From Nitrosomonas sp. (lineage in GTDB: Bacteria; Pseudomonadota; Gammaproteobacteria; Burkholderiales; Nitrosomonadaceae), in the NCBI GenBank assembly GCA_024281675.1, contig JAMXAG010000002.1:186001-250000 (forward strand): a stretch of 64,000 nt of DNA, in the 5' to 3' direction. The notes below the pieces were generated by a model. That model made no database searches and was not told where the DNA came from. It was given only the letters and a program-made list of their open reading frames with translations. Positions 1 through 8,914 of this stretch are shown piece after piece; positions within the stretch are counted from its first letter, which is position 1; every line of letters starts with the position of its first letter. The position numbers were made by a program, and so were the translations under genes.

Positions 1-29
1 AAGTTGCCAATCATTATTGGAATGCCGCA

Positions 30-1094
30 ATGAATGCCAGTGACACAATCGTTACACCAGCAACTACGCCAACACTTGAAATCAATACATCTCGCCAGTT
101 TCTATCTTGGCTGGCAGAACATCGCCTTTCTATTGCCTTTACCACTTACCAAATCGGTAAAGTTTATTTTGTTGGCTTAAAACCGGATAACACACTTTCT
201 GTTTTTGAACGCAGTTTCAATCGTTGTATGGGCTTGTGTGCAACAGCCAACGGGTTATACATGAGCAGCCTGTTTCAAATATGGCGCTTTGAAAATGTAT
301 TCGAAACAGGGCAGCAATCAAATGGTTTTGATCGGCTATATGTACCGCAAGTAGGATATACCACGGGTGATTTAGACATTCACGATATGGCGGTAGATAG
401 CAATGGCCGTTTGATTTTTGTGAATACACTCTTTGGTTGCCTCGCCACCTTGAGTGAGACGCATAGCTTTAAGCCGTTCTGGCAACCTTTCTTTCTAAGT
501 AAACTGGCAGCGGAAGATCGTTGTCATTTAAATGGTCTAGCAATGAAGGATGGCCAGCCGGCTTATGTCACGGCAGTGAGTCAAACCGATATTGCAGATG
601 GTTGGCGTGAGCATCGTATGCATGGCGGTGTCGTAATCGATGTGGCACGCAATGAGATTGTTTGCTCAGGATTATCCATGCCACATTCACCGCGCTGGCA
701 TCAAGGCAAATTGTGGGTATTAAACTCGGGTACCGGGGATTTTGGTTATGTTGATTTAAATACAGGTCGATTTGAATCGATATGCTTTTGTCCAGGTTAT
801 ATGCGTGGACTGAGCTTTCATGGCGATTTTGCCCTAGTAGGCTTGTCTAAACCACGCGAAAATAAAACCTTCAGCGGTTTGTCTTTGGATGATCACCTGA
901 AATCCAAGCAAGTTGAAGCGCGTTGCGGTATCCAAGTCATCGATTTACGTACTGGCGATATAGTCCATTGGTTACGAATGGAAGGAATCGTGAATGAATT
1001 GTATGATGTAGTTCCTCTGCCAGAAGCCCGGCGTCCAATGGCGCTCGGCTTTAAAACCGATGAAATTCGCCGTATGTTAAGCATTGAAACATAA
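30..1094 (+). CDS. TIGR03032 family protein (possibly 5'-partial)
   Basis: The protein has 354 residues and matches the TIGR03032 family. Visible hallmarks are a GDLDIHDMAV segment near residue 112, a CHLNGLAM segment near 165, MPHSPRWHQGKLWVLNSGTG near 215, and a C-terminal ELYDVV block. The family has beta-propeller-like repeats and no assigned biochemical role, so none is given. The ATG at 30 overlaps a TGA in another frame (ATGA), which would suit coupling to an upstream gene. However, the reading frame is also open to the first base of the window, so the true protein may begin earlier. The family call is fairly safe; the start is not. Confidence 0.8.
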   Translation: MNASDTIVTPATTPTLEINTSRQFLSWLAEHRLSIAFTTYQIGKVYFVGLKPDNTLSVFERSFNRCMGLCATANGLYMSSLFQIWRFENVFETGQQSNGFDRLYVPQVGYTTGDLDIHDMAVDSNGRLIFVNTLFGCLATLSETHSFKPFWQPFFLSKLAAEDRCHLNGLAMKDGQPAYVTAVSQTDIADGWREHRMHGGVVIDVARNEIVCSGLSMPHSPRWHQGKLWVLNSGTGDFGYVDLNTGRFESICFCPGYMRGLSFHGDFALVGLSKPRENKTFSGLSLDDHLKSKQVEARCGIQVIDLRTGDIVHWLRMEGIVNELYDVVPLPEARRPMALGFKTDEIRRMLSIET

Positions 1095-1222
1095 TAGAAA
1101 ATCAAGCTTCAGCGATATTTTGTCCAGTCACCCGTTAGTGCGTGATCACAATATTTCTCAGAAAGAGGCTGGTTATAAATCAAGTGCGCTTAATACTTCA
1201 AGTCCTTGTCAAGCCGCGATGA

Positions 1223-1828
1223 TTAGTTGTGGCTTTCCCTATCATGTGATAACAATCGATCGCAATAGGCAATTGCCAGCGCGGAAAGTAAAAAAGCGAT
1301 GTGAATACACGTTTGCGCGATTAAAGTTTTCTCATCATAGGCACTGGCATTGATAAACGTTTTCAATAAATGAATCGATGAAATGCCGATAATCGCTGTT
1401 GCCAGTTTAACCTTCAAAACAGACGCATTGACATGAGATAGCCATTCAGGCTGATCGGGATGATCTTCTAAATTCATACGCGACACAAATGTTTCATACC
1501 CTCCAATAATCACCATGATCAGCAGATTAGAAATCATGACCACATCGATTAAACCCAGCACAACCAACATAATCGCCGTCTCACCCAGCTTGGTATGTTT
1601 GTGATTACTATCAACTGCAACCGCTTCCATGATATGTTTCAGCGATTCTTGATTGCCCATCACGGCACCGATTAAATCTACCAGTTCAACCCAAAAATGA
1701 TAAACGTATACACATTGTGCAAGCACTAACCCCAGATACAAAGGTAGTTGCAACCAGCGCGTGAGAAAGAGAAAACGTGCCATGATTGAAATCTTTTTCA
1801 CAGTAACTTGTTTTGAATTGTTTTCCAT
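1223..1828 (-). CDS. YqhA/UPF0114 family membrane protein
   Basis: A 201-residue inner-membrane protein with about four hydrophobic segments: near residues 25-50, 85-110, 140-160 and 175-190. The [10 protein letters not shown] motif after the second segment is characteristic of the YqhA (UPF0114) family. Function is unknown in the family. It is convergent with the TIGR03032 gene and lies downstream of the malyl-CoA operon, but that operon ends in a likely terminator, so it is probably transcribed separately. Confidence 0.85.
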   Translation of the reverse strand: MENNSKQVTVKKISIMARFLFLTRWLQLPLYLGLVLAQCVYVYHFWVELVDLIGAVMGNQESLKHIMEAVAVDSNHKHTKLGETAIMLVVLGLIDVVMISNLLIMVIIGGYETFVSRMNLEDHPDQPEWLSHVNASVLKVKLATAIIGISSIHLLKTFINASAYDEKTLIAQTCIHIAFLLSALAIAYCDRLLSHDRESHN

Positions 1829-1928
1829 AAGCCTTTACGATAAATCGAGAAACGAAATAACCCCATCACTAAAGTCATGCCTAGAAATCACAGTTAGACA
1901 AGGCGAAATTTCTAAGCTCAATACGAAT

Positions 1929-1961
1929 AAAAAATCGATGCCTCTCAATAACCTGAGAAGC
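1929..1961 (-). terminator. Intrinsic terminator after mtkB
   Basis: Read on the minus strand, an 8-bp stem (one G-U pair) with a 6-nt loop spans 1961-1940. A run of six T lies at 1934-1929, five bases past the stem. It sits 27 bp beyond the mtkB stop and should end the mcl-mtkA-mtkB transcript. Confidence 0.7.
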
Positions 1962-1987
1962 ACCGATCTTAGTTGAAAAATGATGAA

Positions 1988-2875
1988 TTATATTTTTGCT
2001 AATACTTGAGCGATTGTCTGCCCCATTAAAGAGGGTGTAGGGCAGATCGTTACGCCTAATTCCTTTAATAGGGCCACTTTTTCTGCGGCACTCTCACCCG
2101 CAGATGAAATGATTGCCCCGGCATGCCCCATGCGGCGACCCTCCGGTGCTGTTAAACCTGCAATATAGGCAACCAATGGTTTGGTCATGTTTTCTTTGGC
2201 AAAACGTCCAGCCTCTACTTCCTGCGGGCCACCGATTTCGCCAATCATCAATGCGATTTTCGTTTCGGTATCCTGCTCCAGTCGTTCCAAAATATCCCGA
2301 TGCGAGCTGCCGGGAATAGGATCGCCACCAATACCAACGGAAGTCGAAATGCCAATACCCAGTAAACGCATTTGATCGGCGGCTTCGTAGCCCAATGTGC
2401 CGGAACGGCCCACCACACCTACATTACCACGCATATAGATATGACCGGGCATAATGCCAAGCATGGCACGACCTGGGCTAATGGTTCCAGCGCAATTAGG
2501 GCCTGTCAGCAGCATACGCACTTTTTCCGGAAAACGTCGCAAATAACTTTTTACACGCATCATATCTTGTGTGGGAATACCGTCCGTGATCGAAACGCAG
2601 TATTTGATACCAGCGTCAGCTGCTTCCATGATTGAATCAGCAGCAAATGCGGGCGGTACGAATACGATACTGGCCTCAGCGCCAACGTGTTGCACCGCTT
2701 CTTCTACCGTGTTAAACACCGGCAACCCCAAATGCGTTTGCCCCCCTTTTCCTGGAGTTACCCCACCAACCACGTTGGAACCGTAGTCGATCATTTCCTG
2801 TGCATGAAATGTCCCGATTCTGCCAGTAAAGCCTTGAACAATGATTCTGGTTTTTTCGTCAATTAGTATGGCCAC
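1988..2875 (-). CDS. mtkB: Malate-CoA ligase (malate thiokinase) alpha subunit
   Basis: A 295-residue alpha subunit of the succinyl-CoA synthetase superfamily. It has the CoA-binding Rossmann start (VQGFTGRIGTFHA, near residue 13), the GPNCAG motif near 124 and the active-site histidine in the GRRMGHAGAI motif near 247. The wording (YGSNVVGGVTPGKGG, GHIYMRGNVGVVGRSGTLGYEA) is closer to malate-CoA ligase of serine-cycle methylotrophs than to housekeeping SucD. The start is a GTG one base after the mtkA stop, so the two are translationally linked. It should form a heteromer with MtkA that couples ATP hydrolysis to malyl-CoA formation, or the reverse. Succinyl-CoA ligase activity cannot be excluded from sequence. 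Confidence 0.85.
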   Translation of the reverse strand: MAILIDEKTRIIVQGFTGRIGTFHAQEMIDYGSNVVGGVTPGKGGQTHLGLPVFNTVEEAVQHVGAEASIVFVPPAFAADSIMEAADAGIKYCVSITDGIPTQDMMRVKSYLRRFPEKVRMLLTGPNCAGTISPGRAMLGIMPGHIYMRGNVGVVGRSGTLGYEAADQMRLLGIGISTSVGIGGDPIPGSSHRDILERLEQDTETKIALMIGEIGGPQEVEAGRFAKENMTKPLVAYIAGLTAPEGRRMGHAGAIISSAGESAAEKVALLKELGVTICPTPSLMGQTIAQVLAKI

Positions 2876-2876
2876 T

Positions 2877-4064
2877 TTATACTCCTAAGCTTTTTGTAAT
2901 GGCTTCGTTACGAGCATGCACAACTTTCTCAGCGGCATCCGCCAAGGTATCGGCCGTAATAATCGGTAAACCACTTTCTGCAATGATACGTCGTCCTTCC
3001 TCAACATTGGTACCGGACAGCCGTACGACCAAAGGCAGTTTCATGTCGATATTTCTAACCGCTTGCACGACGCCTTCCGCAATCCAGTCACACCGGTTGA
3101 TGCCTGCAAAAATATTCACGAGCATGGCTTTAACATTGCTGTCGGCCAATACCAAGCGAAACGCTTTTTCAGTACGTTCTGCTGAAGCGCCACCGCCTAC
3201 ATCAAGAAAATTAGCAGGCTCGCCACCCGCCAGCTTGATCATATCCATCGTAGCCATCGCTAAACCAGCACCGTTGATCATGCAGCCGATATCACCCTCC
3301 AAACCGACATAGCTTAATCCCGCTTCGGCGGCGGCGACTTCGCGACTGTCTACCTGACTGTTATCGCGCAATTCAGCAATTTTATGCTGCCGGAACAACG
3401 CATTTTCATCAAAAACCATTTTGGCATCAAGCGCGATAATTTCGTGCTTGTGGGTTAAAACAAGCGGGTTGATTTCCAAGATATTGGCATCAAGATCACG
3501 CAGCGCACGATAACAACCCTTAATCGTTTTAACCGCATGATTTAACTGAGAAGAATCTATTCCGAGCGCAAAAGCCATTTTACGTGCTTGGAAATCCTGC
3601 AGTCCTACAGCCGGTTCGATATAAATTTTGATAATGGCTTGTGGATTGGTTTCCGCCAGCTTTTCAATTTCCATGCCACCCTGCGCTGAGCCGATCATGA
3701 TGATGCGCTCACTGACACGATCAATCAGGAAAGACAAGTATATTTCTTTGGCGATTTGCGTACCGGCTTCGATATATAATCGCGAACAGACTTTTCCAGA
3801 CGATCCGGTTTGATGCGTAACTAATTTTCTTCCAAGCAATTCTTCGGCAGCTTTTTCGACTTCCGCGTGCGATTTGCAAACTTTAATACCACCCGCTTTG
3901 CCTCTTGCCCCTGAATGGATTTGCGCTTTGACCACCCATACATCACCATCGATTTCACGAGCGCGCTGCACGGCTTCTTCGACACTGTAGGCTAAGCCGC
4001 CTTCAGCCATCTTGACACCGTATTCCGCTAAAATTTCTTTAGCTTGATATTCATGAATATTCAA
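2877..4064 (-). CDS. mtkA: Malate-CoA ligase (malate thiokinase) beta subunit
   Basis: A 395-residue beta subunit with an N-terminal ATP-grasp region ([12 protein letters not shown], then [18 protein letters not shown] near residues 44-61). The C-terminal ligase part has [20 protein letters not shown] near 256 and the [14 protein letters not shown] motif near 280. Length is normal for SucC/MtkA. The start is an unusual TTG at 4064, chosen because GAGGGG lies six bases upstream and the MNIHEYQ start is universal in the family. It is grouped with mcl upstream and mtkB downstream, which argues for malyl-CoA rather than succinyl-CoA metabolism. Confidence 0.87.
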   Translation of the reverse strand: MNIHEYQAKEILAEYGVKMAEGGLAYSVEEAVQRAREIDGDVWVVKAQIHSGARGKAGGIKVCKSHAEVEKAAEELLGRKLVTHQTGSSGKVCSRLYIEAGTQIAKEIYLSFLIDRVSERIIMIGSAQGGMEIEKLAETNPQAIIKIYIEPAVGLQDFQARKMAFALGIDSSQLNHAVKTIKGCYRALRDLDANILEINPLVLTHKHEIIALDAKMVFDENALFRQHKIAELRDNSQVDSREVAAAEAGLSYVGLEGDIGCMINGAGLAMATMDMIKLAGGEPANFLDVGGGASAERTEKAFRLVLADSNVKAMLVNIFAGINRCDWIAEGVVQAVRNIDMKLPLVVRLSGTNVEEGRRIIAESGLPIITADTLADAAEKVVHARNEAITKSLGV

Positions 4065-4095
4065 TTCAATCCCCTCTTTTTATTTTTAAATTACC

Positions 4096-4130
4096 AAGCA
4101 TCAGGATCGCTTACAGCAGTCCCGATGCTT
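4096..4130 (-). other. Intercistronic stem-loop between mcl and mtkA
   Basis: An 11-base arm at 4096-4106 pairs with 4120-4130 with one mismatch and a 13-nt loop. The stem begins at the first base of the mcl stop codon region and lacks a following T-run. It is more likely an mRNA-stabilising or attenuating hairpin between mcl and mtkA than a full terminator. Confidence 0.45.
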
Positions 4131-5077
4131 TAATGCTTGGCTGCAATAGCTTCGGCAATTTTCATCACATTATTGGCCATGCGTTCGGAAGCCGCATCGA
4201 TTAAACGTCCATCTAACGCAGCAGCGCCTTTGCCTTGTGAAGCCGCTTCTTTGAGTGCGGCTATGATGCGTTTGGCTTTTTCAATTTCGCGTTCCGGCGG
4301 CGTAAAGACTTGACTGGCAAGCTCTATTTGGGTTGGATGGATCGCCCATTTGCCTTCACAACCCAGTGCGGCGGCACGTTTGGCCGCTAATACATAGCCT
4401 TCAGGATCTTTGATATCACCAAAGGGGCCATCGATCGGCCGCAAACCGTAAGCCCGGCAAGCCACGATCATGCGGCTAATGGCAAAATGCCATTGATCAC
4501 CAGGATAATCGGGGTTCAATCCCCCGATGTTAGTCGTTCTAGCACGATTACTGGCGGCATAGTCCGCAACGCCAAAATGCAGTGCTTCTAATCGTCCGGA
4601 TGCACCATTACGTGCGATATCTTCGACGTTGGCCATACCCAATGCAGTTTCAATGAGCGCTTCCAAGCCGACGCGATTGGTTAGACCTTGTTGCTTTTCA
4701 AGCTGCGTTACCATTGCCTCAACCATATAAATATCTGCATAAACACCCGCTTTAGGAATCAACAACGTATCGATTTTGCTGCCTGCCTGCTCCATCAGAT
4801 CGACCACATCGCGTGTCATGTAATGCGTATCCAATCCATTAATCCGCACTGAAACGTTGACGCCATGACCTTTCCAATCCAAATCATTGAGTGCCTGGAT
4901 GACGTTTTTGCGGGCCTGCACTTTATCATCAGGTGCAACGGCATCTTCCAAGTCCAGAAAAACAAAATCAACACCACTGTTCAGGGCTTTTTCAAACATT
5001 CCAGGACTAGAACCTGGCACGGCCAATTCACAGCGTTGAACCCGCTGAACGTTTGTTTCATATAGCGTATGACTCAT
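4130..5077 (-). CDS. mcl: Malyl-CoA lyase / HpcH-HpaI family citrate-lyase-like protein
   Basis: A 315-residue TIM-barrel lyase of the CitE/HpcH family. The motif FVFLDLEDAVAPDDK near residues 34-48 carries the metal-binding acidic residues, and LIETALGMANVEDIA near 141 and KWAIHPTQIELA near 243 are further family blocks. Family members cleave L-malyl-CoA to glyoxylate and acetyl-CoA, or condense them. The ATG is preceded by GGAG at good spacing. Its place directly upstream of mtkA-mtkB is the arrangement of serine-cycle organisms and supports malyl-CoA as the substrate. Other CitE-like substrates remain possible. Confidence 0.82.
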   Translation of the reverse strand: MSHTLYETNVQRVQRCELAVPGSSPGMFEKALNSGVDFVFLDLEDAVAPDDKVQARKNVIQALNDLDWKGHGVNVSVRINGLDTHYMTRDVVDLMEQAGSKIDTLLIPKAGVYADIYMVEAMVTQLEKQQGLTNRVGLEALIETALGMANVEDIARNGASGRLEALHFGVADYAASNRARTTNIGGLNPDYPGDQWHFAISRMIVACRAYGLRPIDGPFGDIKDPEGYVLAAKRAAALGCEGKWAIHPTQIELASQVFTPPEREIEKAKRIIAALKEAASQGKGAAALDGRLIDAASERMANNVMKIAEAIAAKH

Positions 5078-5337
5078 TATTTCTCCAGAATTAGATAATC
5101 AACAAAAAAAGCATACAAGCCCACATCAAGAACAAGCGATGAGCCCGATACACAATACACACTCCGATTAGTCACAACATTGATACGCAACAATATGCCA
5201 GAAAAAAATTATTCTATATATTGAAAACAAACAAGGCGGGTAATCGTGATGAGATGAATGATTTGATAATGTGTATACGGTTTATTCTTGTTCTAAAAGG
5301 CGAATAATCCAGCAAATTATATCGATTCCGAAGGAAT

Positions 5338-6318
5338 TTATCCACTAACGACCAGTTTTGCACAAGCATCTGCCGCGATAGACAACTTCCGGTACCGCGC
5401 TAACCATTCCAATGGAATTGCAGTGTTATTGTCTTGTTGTTGCGCGGTATAGGCCGCCATGATTGCACCCAGCAGAATGCTCCGGCCACAGCTATCTCCG
5501 CCAATGCGAATATTTTCTTGCACAGCCGAACGATAATCGGAAGCATGCCGTACGATATGCACAATCAGTGGCAGCCCTTCCTGGACATGACAGCTTGACC
5601 CAAAACTTTTTGCCGCATCGGCGCTGCTCAGCGCCGGAGTTTGTAGCGCTTGTTCGATGCGCGGTAATAACTTTCCTCCAGCTTGTGATAATGCACTAGA
5701 TAAAGCCTGATGGATGGTTTGTCCTTGCAATACGTACCACAGCACGCAGCCAGCATACTGTGCAGCTGAAACTGCATCATCGTTATGATTAGTGATCCGT
5801 ACGATTCGTTCGATTTGTAAGGATAGCGCTTCTGACGTTCCATTATGTGTTGCGACGACAGCGGGTAAGCTCGATAAAGCAGCAAATTGATCATCATCCG
5901 CGCCCGACTGCTCGGGAAATTCTTCCACTTTCAATGATAACAGTGTTTGCAAAGTTTGCCGCGTCGGCGAATCCACATAACCATGATATGAACCACCAGG
6001 GCCAAATAAACTGCGGTACTCGGTTTGATAGGATACTCGATCAAACCGGCCATGCCGCGCCAAATGACGTAGCATGAGTAAACTGGTTTCCCCATATCCA
6101 GACGAATCACCGGGTATTTTGCCACTGTGTGCGAAATAGCCGCTTACACCATCATAATCAAGCGGATCTGGCATTAAAAATACCAAACCCTTACTTTTCT
6201 CGATGCCTGCAATACGTTCAGGATCATAAAGCCAATGCAAGCCCAGTGCGGCAGCATCCGCAATCAGTGCTCCGATTATGGCTGCTAAGCGAGGCGCCAT
6301 TAACACATTACAATTCAT
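5338..6318 (-). CDS. ADP-ribosylglycohydrolase family protein
   Basis: A 326-residue protein of the ADP-ribosyl-glycohydrolase (DraG-like) superfamily. It begins with GALIADAAALGLHWLYD (residues 16-32), where the GxxxGDA-type start of the fold is altered. A C-terminal GGDSCGRSILLGAIMAAY block near residue 273 supplies the second metal-binding cluster. The family removes ADP-ribose from proteins or small molecules; this subgroup's substrate is not evident. The next gene upstream, the Trm112-like protein, is 14 bp away on the same strand, so the two are probably co-transcribed. No partner ADP-ribosyltransferase is visible nearby. Confidence 0.8.
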   Translation of the reverse strand: MNCNVLMAPRLAAIIGALIADAAALGLHWLYDPERIAGIEKSKGLVFLMPDPLDYDGVSGYFAHSGKIPGDSSGYGETSLLMLRHLARHGRFDRVSYQTEYRSLFGPGGSYHGYVDSPTRQTLQTLLSLKVEEFPEQSGADDDQFAALSSLPAVVATHNGTSEALSLQIERIVRITNHNDDAVSAAQYAGCVLWYVLQGQTIHQALSSALSQAGGKLLPRIEQALQTPALSSADAAKSFGSSCHVQEGLPLIVHIVRHASDYRSAVQENIRIGGDSCGRSILLGAIMAAYTAQQQDNNTAIPLEWLARYRKLSIAADACAKLVVSG

Positions 6319-6332
6319 GATTGTTTTTTATA

Positions 6333-6515
6333 CTATATGATATCAATTTCATCTGGTATACGACGTGCTTCATCAGCCAACATCACCGGAATGCCATCTT
6401 TGATAGCAAATGCTAGACGATCAGGCTTACAAATCAGTTCCTTATTTTCTTTTTTATAAATCAGTGGGCCTTTACATAACGGGCACACCAGTATATCGAG
6501 CAATCTTGCGTCCAT
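6333..6515 (-). CDS. Trm112 family small zinc-binding protein
   Basis: A 60-residue protein starting [18 protein letters not shown], the signature of the bacterial Trm112/YcaR family, with a CPLC metal-binding pair at residues 11-14 and IPVML near the C-terminus. The typical second cysteine pair is reduced: the strand reads [20 protein letters not shown], with one cysteine. Eukaryotic and archaeal Trm112 activates methyltransferases; in bacteria the gene usually sits beside lpxK/kdsB, which is not the case here. Confidence 0.88.
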   Translation of the reverse strand: MDARLLDILVCPLCKGPLIYKKENKELICKPDRLAFAIKDGIPVMLADEARRIPDEIDII

Positions 6516-6554
6516 AACGGTCCTTGTTTACTTGAACTAACGGTTAATACAATA

Positions 6555-7394
6555 TTAAAGCTTATTGAGAATGTCATCCAATTGATCCAAGTTACTGTAT
6601 TGAATCACAATACTGCCCTGGCCATTCTTTTTAGCTTTGATGGTGACTTGTGTACCCAACCGCTGAGAAATTTCCTCTTCTAATCTTAACAAGTCTCGAT
6701 CTGTTTTTTTTACTATTTTGGCTAGCGGCTGGTTGATCCGGTTAACGATTTTCTCCGTTTCGCGCACCGATAACTGTTTTTGCACAATGACATTGGCAAC
6801 CTTAATCTGTTCAGCGGATGATAATGAAAGCAATGCGCGGCCATGCCCCATTTCAATTTTTCCAGCCATCATCATGTCCTGTACGGGCACAGACAGATTG
6901 AGCAAGCGTAGCAAATTGGAAATTGTGCTGCGCGAATTACCAAGCGCTTCACCAGCGGATTCATGCGTCATGCCAAATTCGTTAATCAAACGTTGGATAC
7001 CCATTGCTTCTTCCAGCGGATTCAGATTTTCCCGCTGAATGTTTTCAATGAGTGACATCGCTAACGCGGATTCATCGGCTACTTTCCGGATGAGCGCCGG
7101 CACTTGACTCAAACCTGCGAGTTGGGCTGCCCGCCAGCGGCGTTCGCCGGCAATAATTTCATATTGATCGACGGTAATAGGGCGTACCAAAATGGGTTGC
7201 ATAACCCCTTGTGCTTTGATGGATTCAGCCAGCTCTGACAATGCAGTTTGATCCATATTCGTACGGGGTTGGTATTTACCCGGTTGCAACTGGGAAATAT
7301 CGAGATTTTGCAGCGATTCTTCAATCGTACCACCGGTACCATGGCCTGCTAATAAGGCGTCCAGTCCTCGTCCTAATCCCTTTAGTTTTGACAT
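6555..7394 (-). CDS. parB: Chromosome-partitioning protein ParB
   Basis: A 279-residue ParB. The N-terminal MSKLKGLGRGLDALL is the ParA-contacting leader. The ParB/Srx CTP-binding fold contains the GERRWRAAQLAGL motif near residue 82. A helix-turn-helix lies near 139-165 (GMTHESAGEALGNSRSTISN), and the last about 50 residues form the dimerisation domain. It is expected to load on parS and spread. It lies 33 bp downstream of parA, and a perfect parS is 3.5 kb away upstream of mnmG. Confidence 0.96.
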   Translation of the reverse strand: MSKLKGLGRGLDALLAGHGTGGTIEESLQNLDISQLQPGKYQPRTNMDQTALSELAESIKAQGVMQPILVRPITVDQYEIIAGERRWRAAQLAGLSQVPALIRKVADESALAMSLIENIQRENLNPLEEAMGIQRLINEFGMTHESAGEALGNSRSTISNLLRLLNLSVPVQDMMMAGKIEMGHGRALLSLSSAEQIKVANVIVQKQLSVRETEKIVNRINQPLAKIVKKTDRDLLRLEEEISQRLGTQVTIKAKKNGQGSIVIQYSNLDQLDDILNKL

Positions 7395-7427
7395 CTTACA
7401 AATTCCTTAACTTCGTAACCATCGGTA

Positions 7428-8186
7428 TCAATTACTTAAAATCTCTTTGGCAAGATCCAAATATGCTTGCGCACCTTTAGATTGACCATCGTGATACAAA
7501 ACTGGCGTGCCAAATCCCGGCGCTTCCGCTAGCCGTACATTGCGTGGAATCACAGTGCGATAGACCTTATTTCCAAAATGCTTTTGTAATTGCTCAGAAA
7601 CTTGTTGTGCGAGAATATTGCGTGGATCAAACATGGTACGCAGCAACCCTTCTATGCGGAGCGCAGAGTTGAAATTACTCCGCACACGTTTGATGGTATT
7701 AACCAGATCGCTTAAGCCTTCTAAAGCATAGTATTCGCATTGCATCGGGATCATCACCGCTTGCGCCGTGCACAATGCGTTCAATGTCAGCATATTCAAG
7801 GCCGGCGGACAATCGATCAAAATGTAGTCGTATTCGGCCTCGATCTGTTCAAGTGCTGATTTTAAGCGCATTTCACGATGCGGCAGATCGACCATCTCAA
7901 TCTCTGCACCAGCTAAATCACGGTTGGCCGGAATCAAATCATATTTCCCTTGGGGACTCGTCACGCGTGCCTGCAGAATAGATGCTTCACCTAACAAAAC
8001 ATGGTACACCGTTAGCTCAATACCTTGTTTGTTAATGCCACTTCCCATCGTGGCATTGCCTTGCGGGTCCAAATCGATCAATAATACGCGCTGCCCGGAT
8101 GAAGCGAGACTGGCAGCCAAATTAACGGTCGTAGTGGTTTTGCCGACTCCGCCCTTTTGGTTGGTAATGGCAAGAATTTTCGTCAT
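7428..8186 (-). CDS. parA: Chromosome-partitioning ATPase ParA (Soj)
   Basis: A 252-residue deviant-Walker ATPase that segregates ParB-parS complexes over the nucleoid. The N-terminal motif KGGVGKTTTTVNLA (residues 10-23) carries the signature lysine. DLDPQGNATMGSG follows near 39, and ILIDCPPAL near 122 is the Walker B region. It has the short chromosomal form without a regulatory N-terminal domain. It sits between rsmG (32 bp upstream) and parB, the standard mnmG-rsmG-parA-parB order. Confidence 0.97.
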   Translation of the reverse strand: MTKILAITNQKGGVGKTTTTVNLAASLASSGQRVLLIDLDPQGNATMGSGINKQGIELTVYHVLLGEASILQARVTSPQGKYDLIPANRDLAGAEIEMVDLPHREMRLKSALEQIEAEYDYILIDCPPALNMLTLNALCTAQAVMIPMQCEYYALEGLSDLVNTIKRVRSNFNSALRIEGLLRTMFDPRNILAQQVSEQLQKHFGNKVYRTVIPRNVRLAEAPGFGTPVLYHDGQSKGAQAYLDLAKEILSN

Positions 8187-8218
8187 GATAGGTTCCCCTG
8201 CAATTACTTTATAAGCTA

Positions 8219-8914
8219 TTAATGGATCAAATTCCGGCTCAATTGCGTATCGTATTCTTCTGATAATTTTCTGACGATTATCAGACGTCGAGTTGCGTCT
8301 AAGCCGGGAACTTGCAGCAAAATATTATGTTCGATGACATAAGGTTTTTGCACCTGATTGAGTTCTTCCTCCGTACAATGCGCTTTCATCGCTAGCCACC
8401 TGCAGTGTAAGCCATTTGTGCCTGCCAAATGCTGGCAAATCGAAATAAAATCCCACAGGCTGGCAAATGCGCGCGAAATGATGCTATTAATTTCTCGCTT
8501 TGGATGAAAATGCTCAACACGCGTTGTGATGATTTCCAGGTTTTCGAGCATTAATTCAATTTTAACTTGTCGTAAAAAAGTCGCTTTTTTTTGATTGGCT
8601 TCGACCAAACTTATTTGCCAATCCGGTTTCGCTAATGCCAGTAGCATGCCGGGAAACCCCGCACCGCTTCCAACATCAACCACAGATGAACCTTGGATAT
8701 GCGGCAACACCGACAAACTATCCATGATATGTTGCTGAAAAACTTCGCGCGAAGTCTTAGCTGCGGTTAGATTGTAGGTGCGATTCCATTTTTCAATCAA
8801 CACGACATAGCGCAATATCGATTCTGCAAGATTATCGCTTGATACTGTTATAAAATTGTTTTTCAACGCTATCAAGCCATCAACAATTTCATCCTGTGTA
8901 ATCATGCGCGACAT
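8219..8914 (-). CDS. rsmG: 16S rRNA (guanine527-N7)-methyltransferase RsmG
   Basis: A 231-residue SAM-dependent methyltransferase (GidB) that modifies G527 of 16S rRNA; loss in other bacteria gives low-level streptomycin resistance. The SAM-binding motif [16 protein letters not shown] lies near residue 79, after the conserved [11 protein letters not shown] near 44. Its start at 8914 overlaps the 3' end of mnmG by 13 bp. A second ATG at 8905 would trim three residues and also overlap. Confidence 0.95.
   Translation of the reverse strand: MSRMITQDEIVDGLIALKNNFITVSSDNLAESILRYVVLIEKWNRTYNLTAAKTSREVFQQHIMDSLSVLPHIQGSSVVDVGSGAGFPGMLLALAKPDWQISLVEANQKKATFLRQVKIELMLENLEIITTRVEHFHPKREINSIISRAFASLWDFISICQHLAGTNGLHCRWLAMKAHCTEEELNQVQKPYVIEHNILLQVPGLDATRRLIIVRKLSEEYDTQLSRNLIH

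Noticed and set aside
1084-1353. Plus-strand open frame of 89 codons between the first two genes
   Set aside because: It overlaps the YqhA-type gene antisense, has no ribosome site and no recognisable sequence character.
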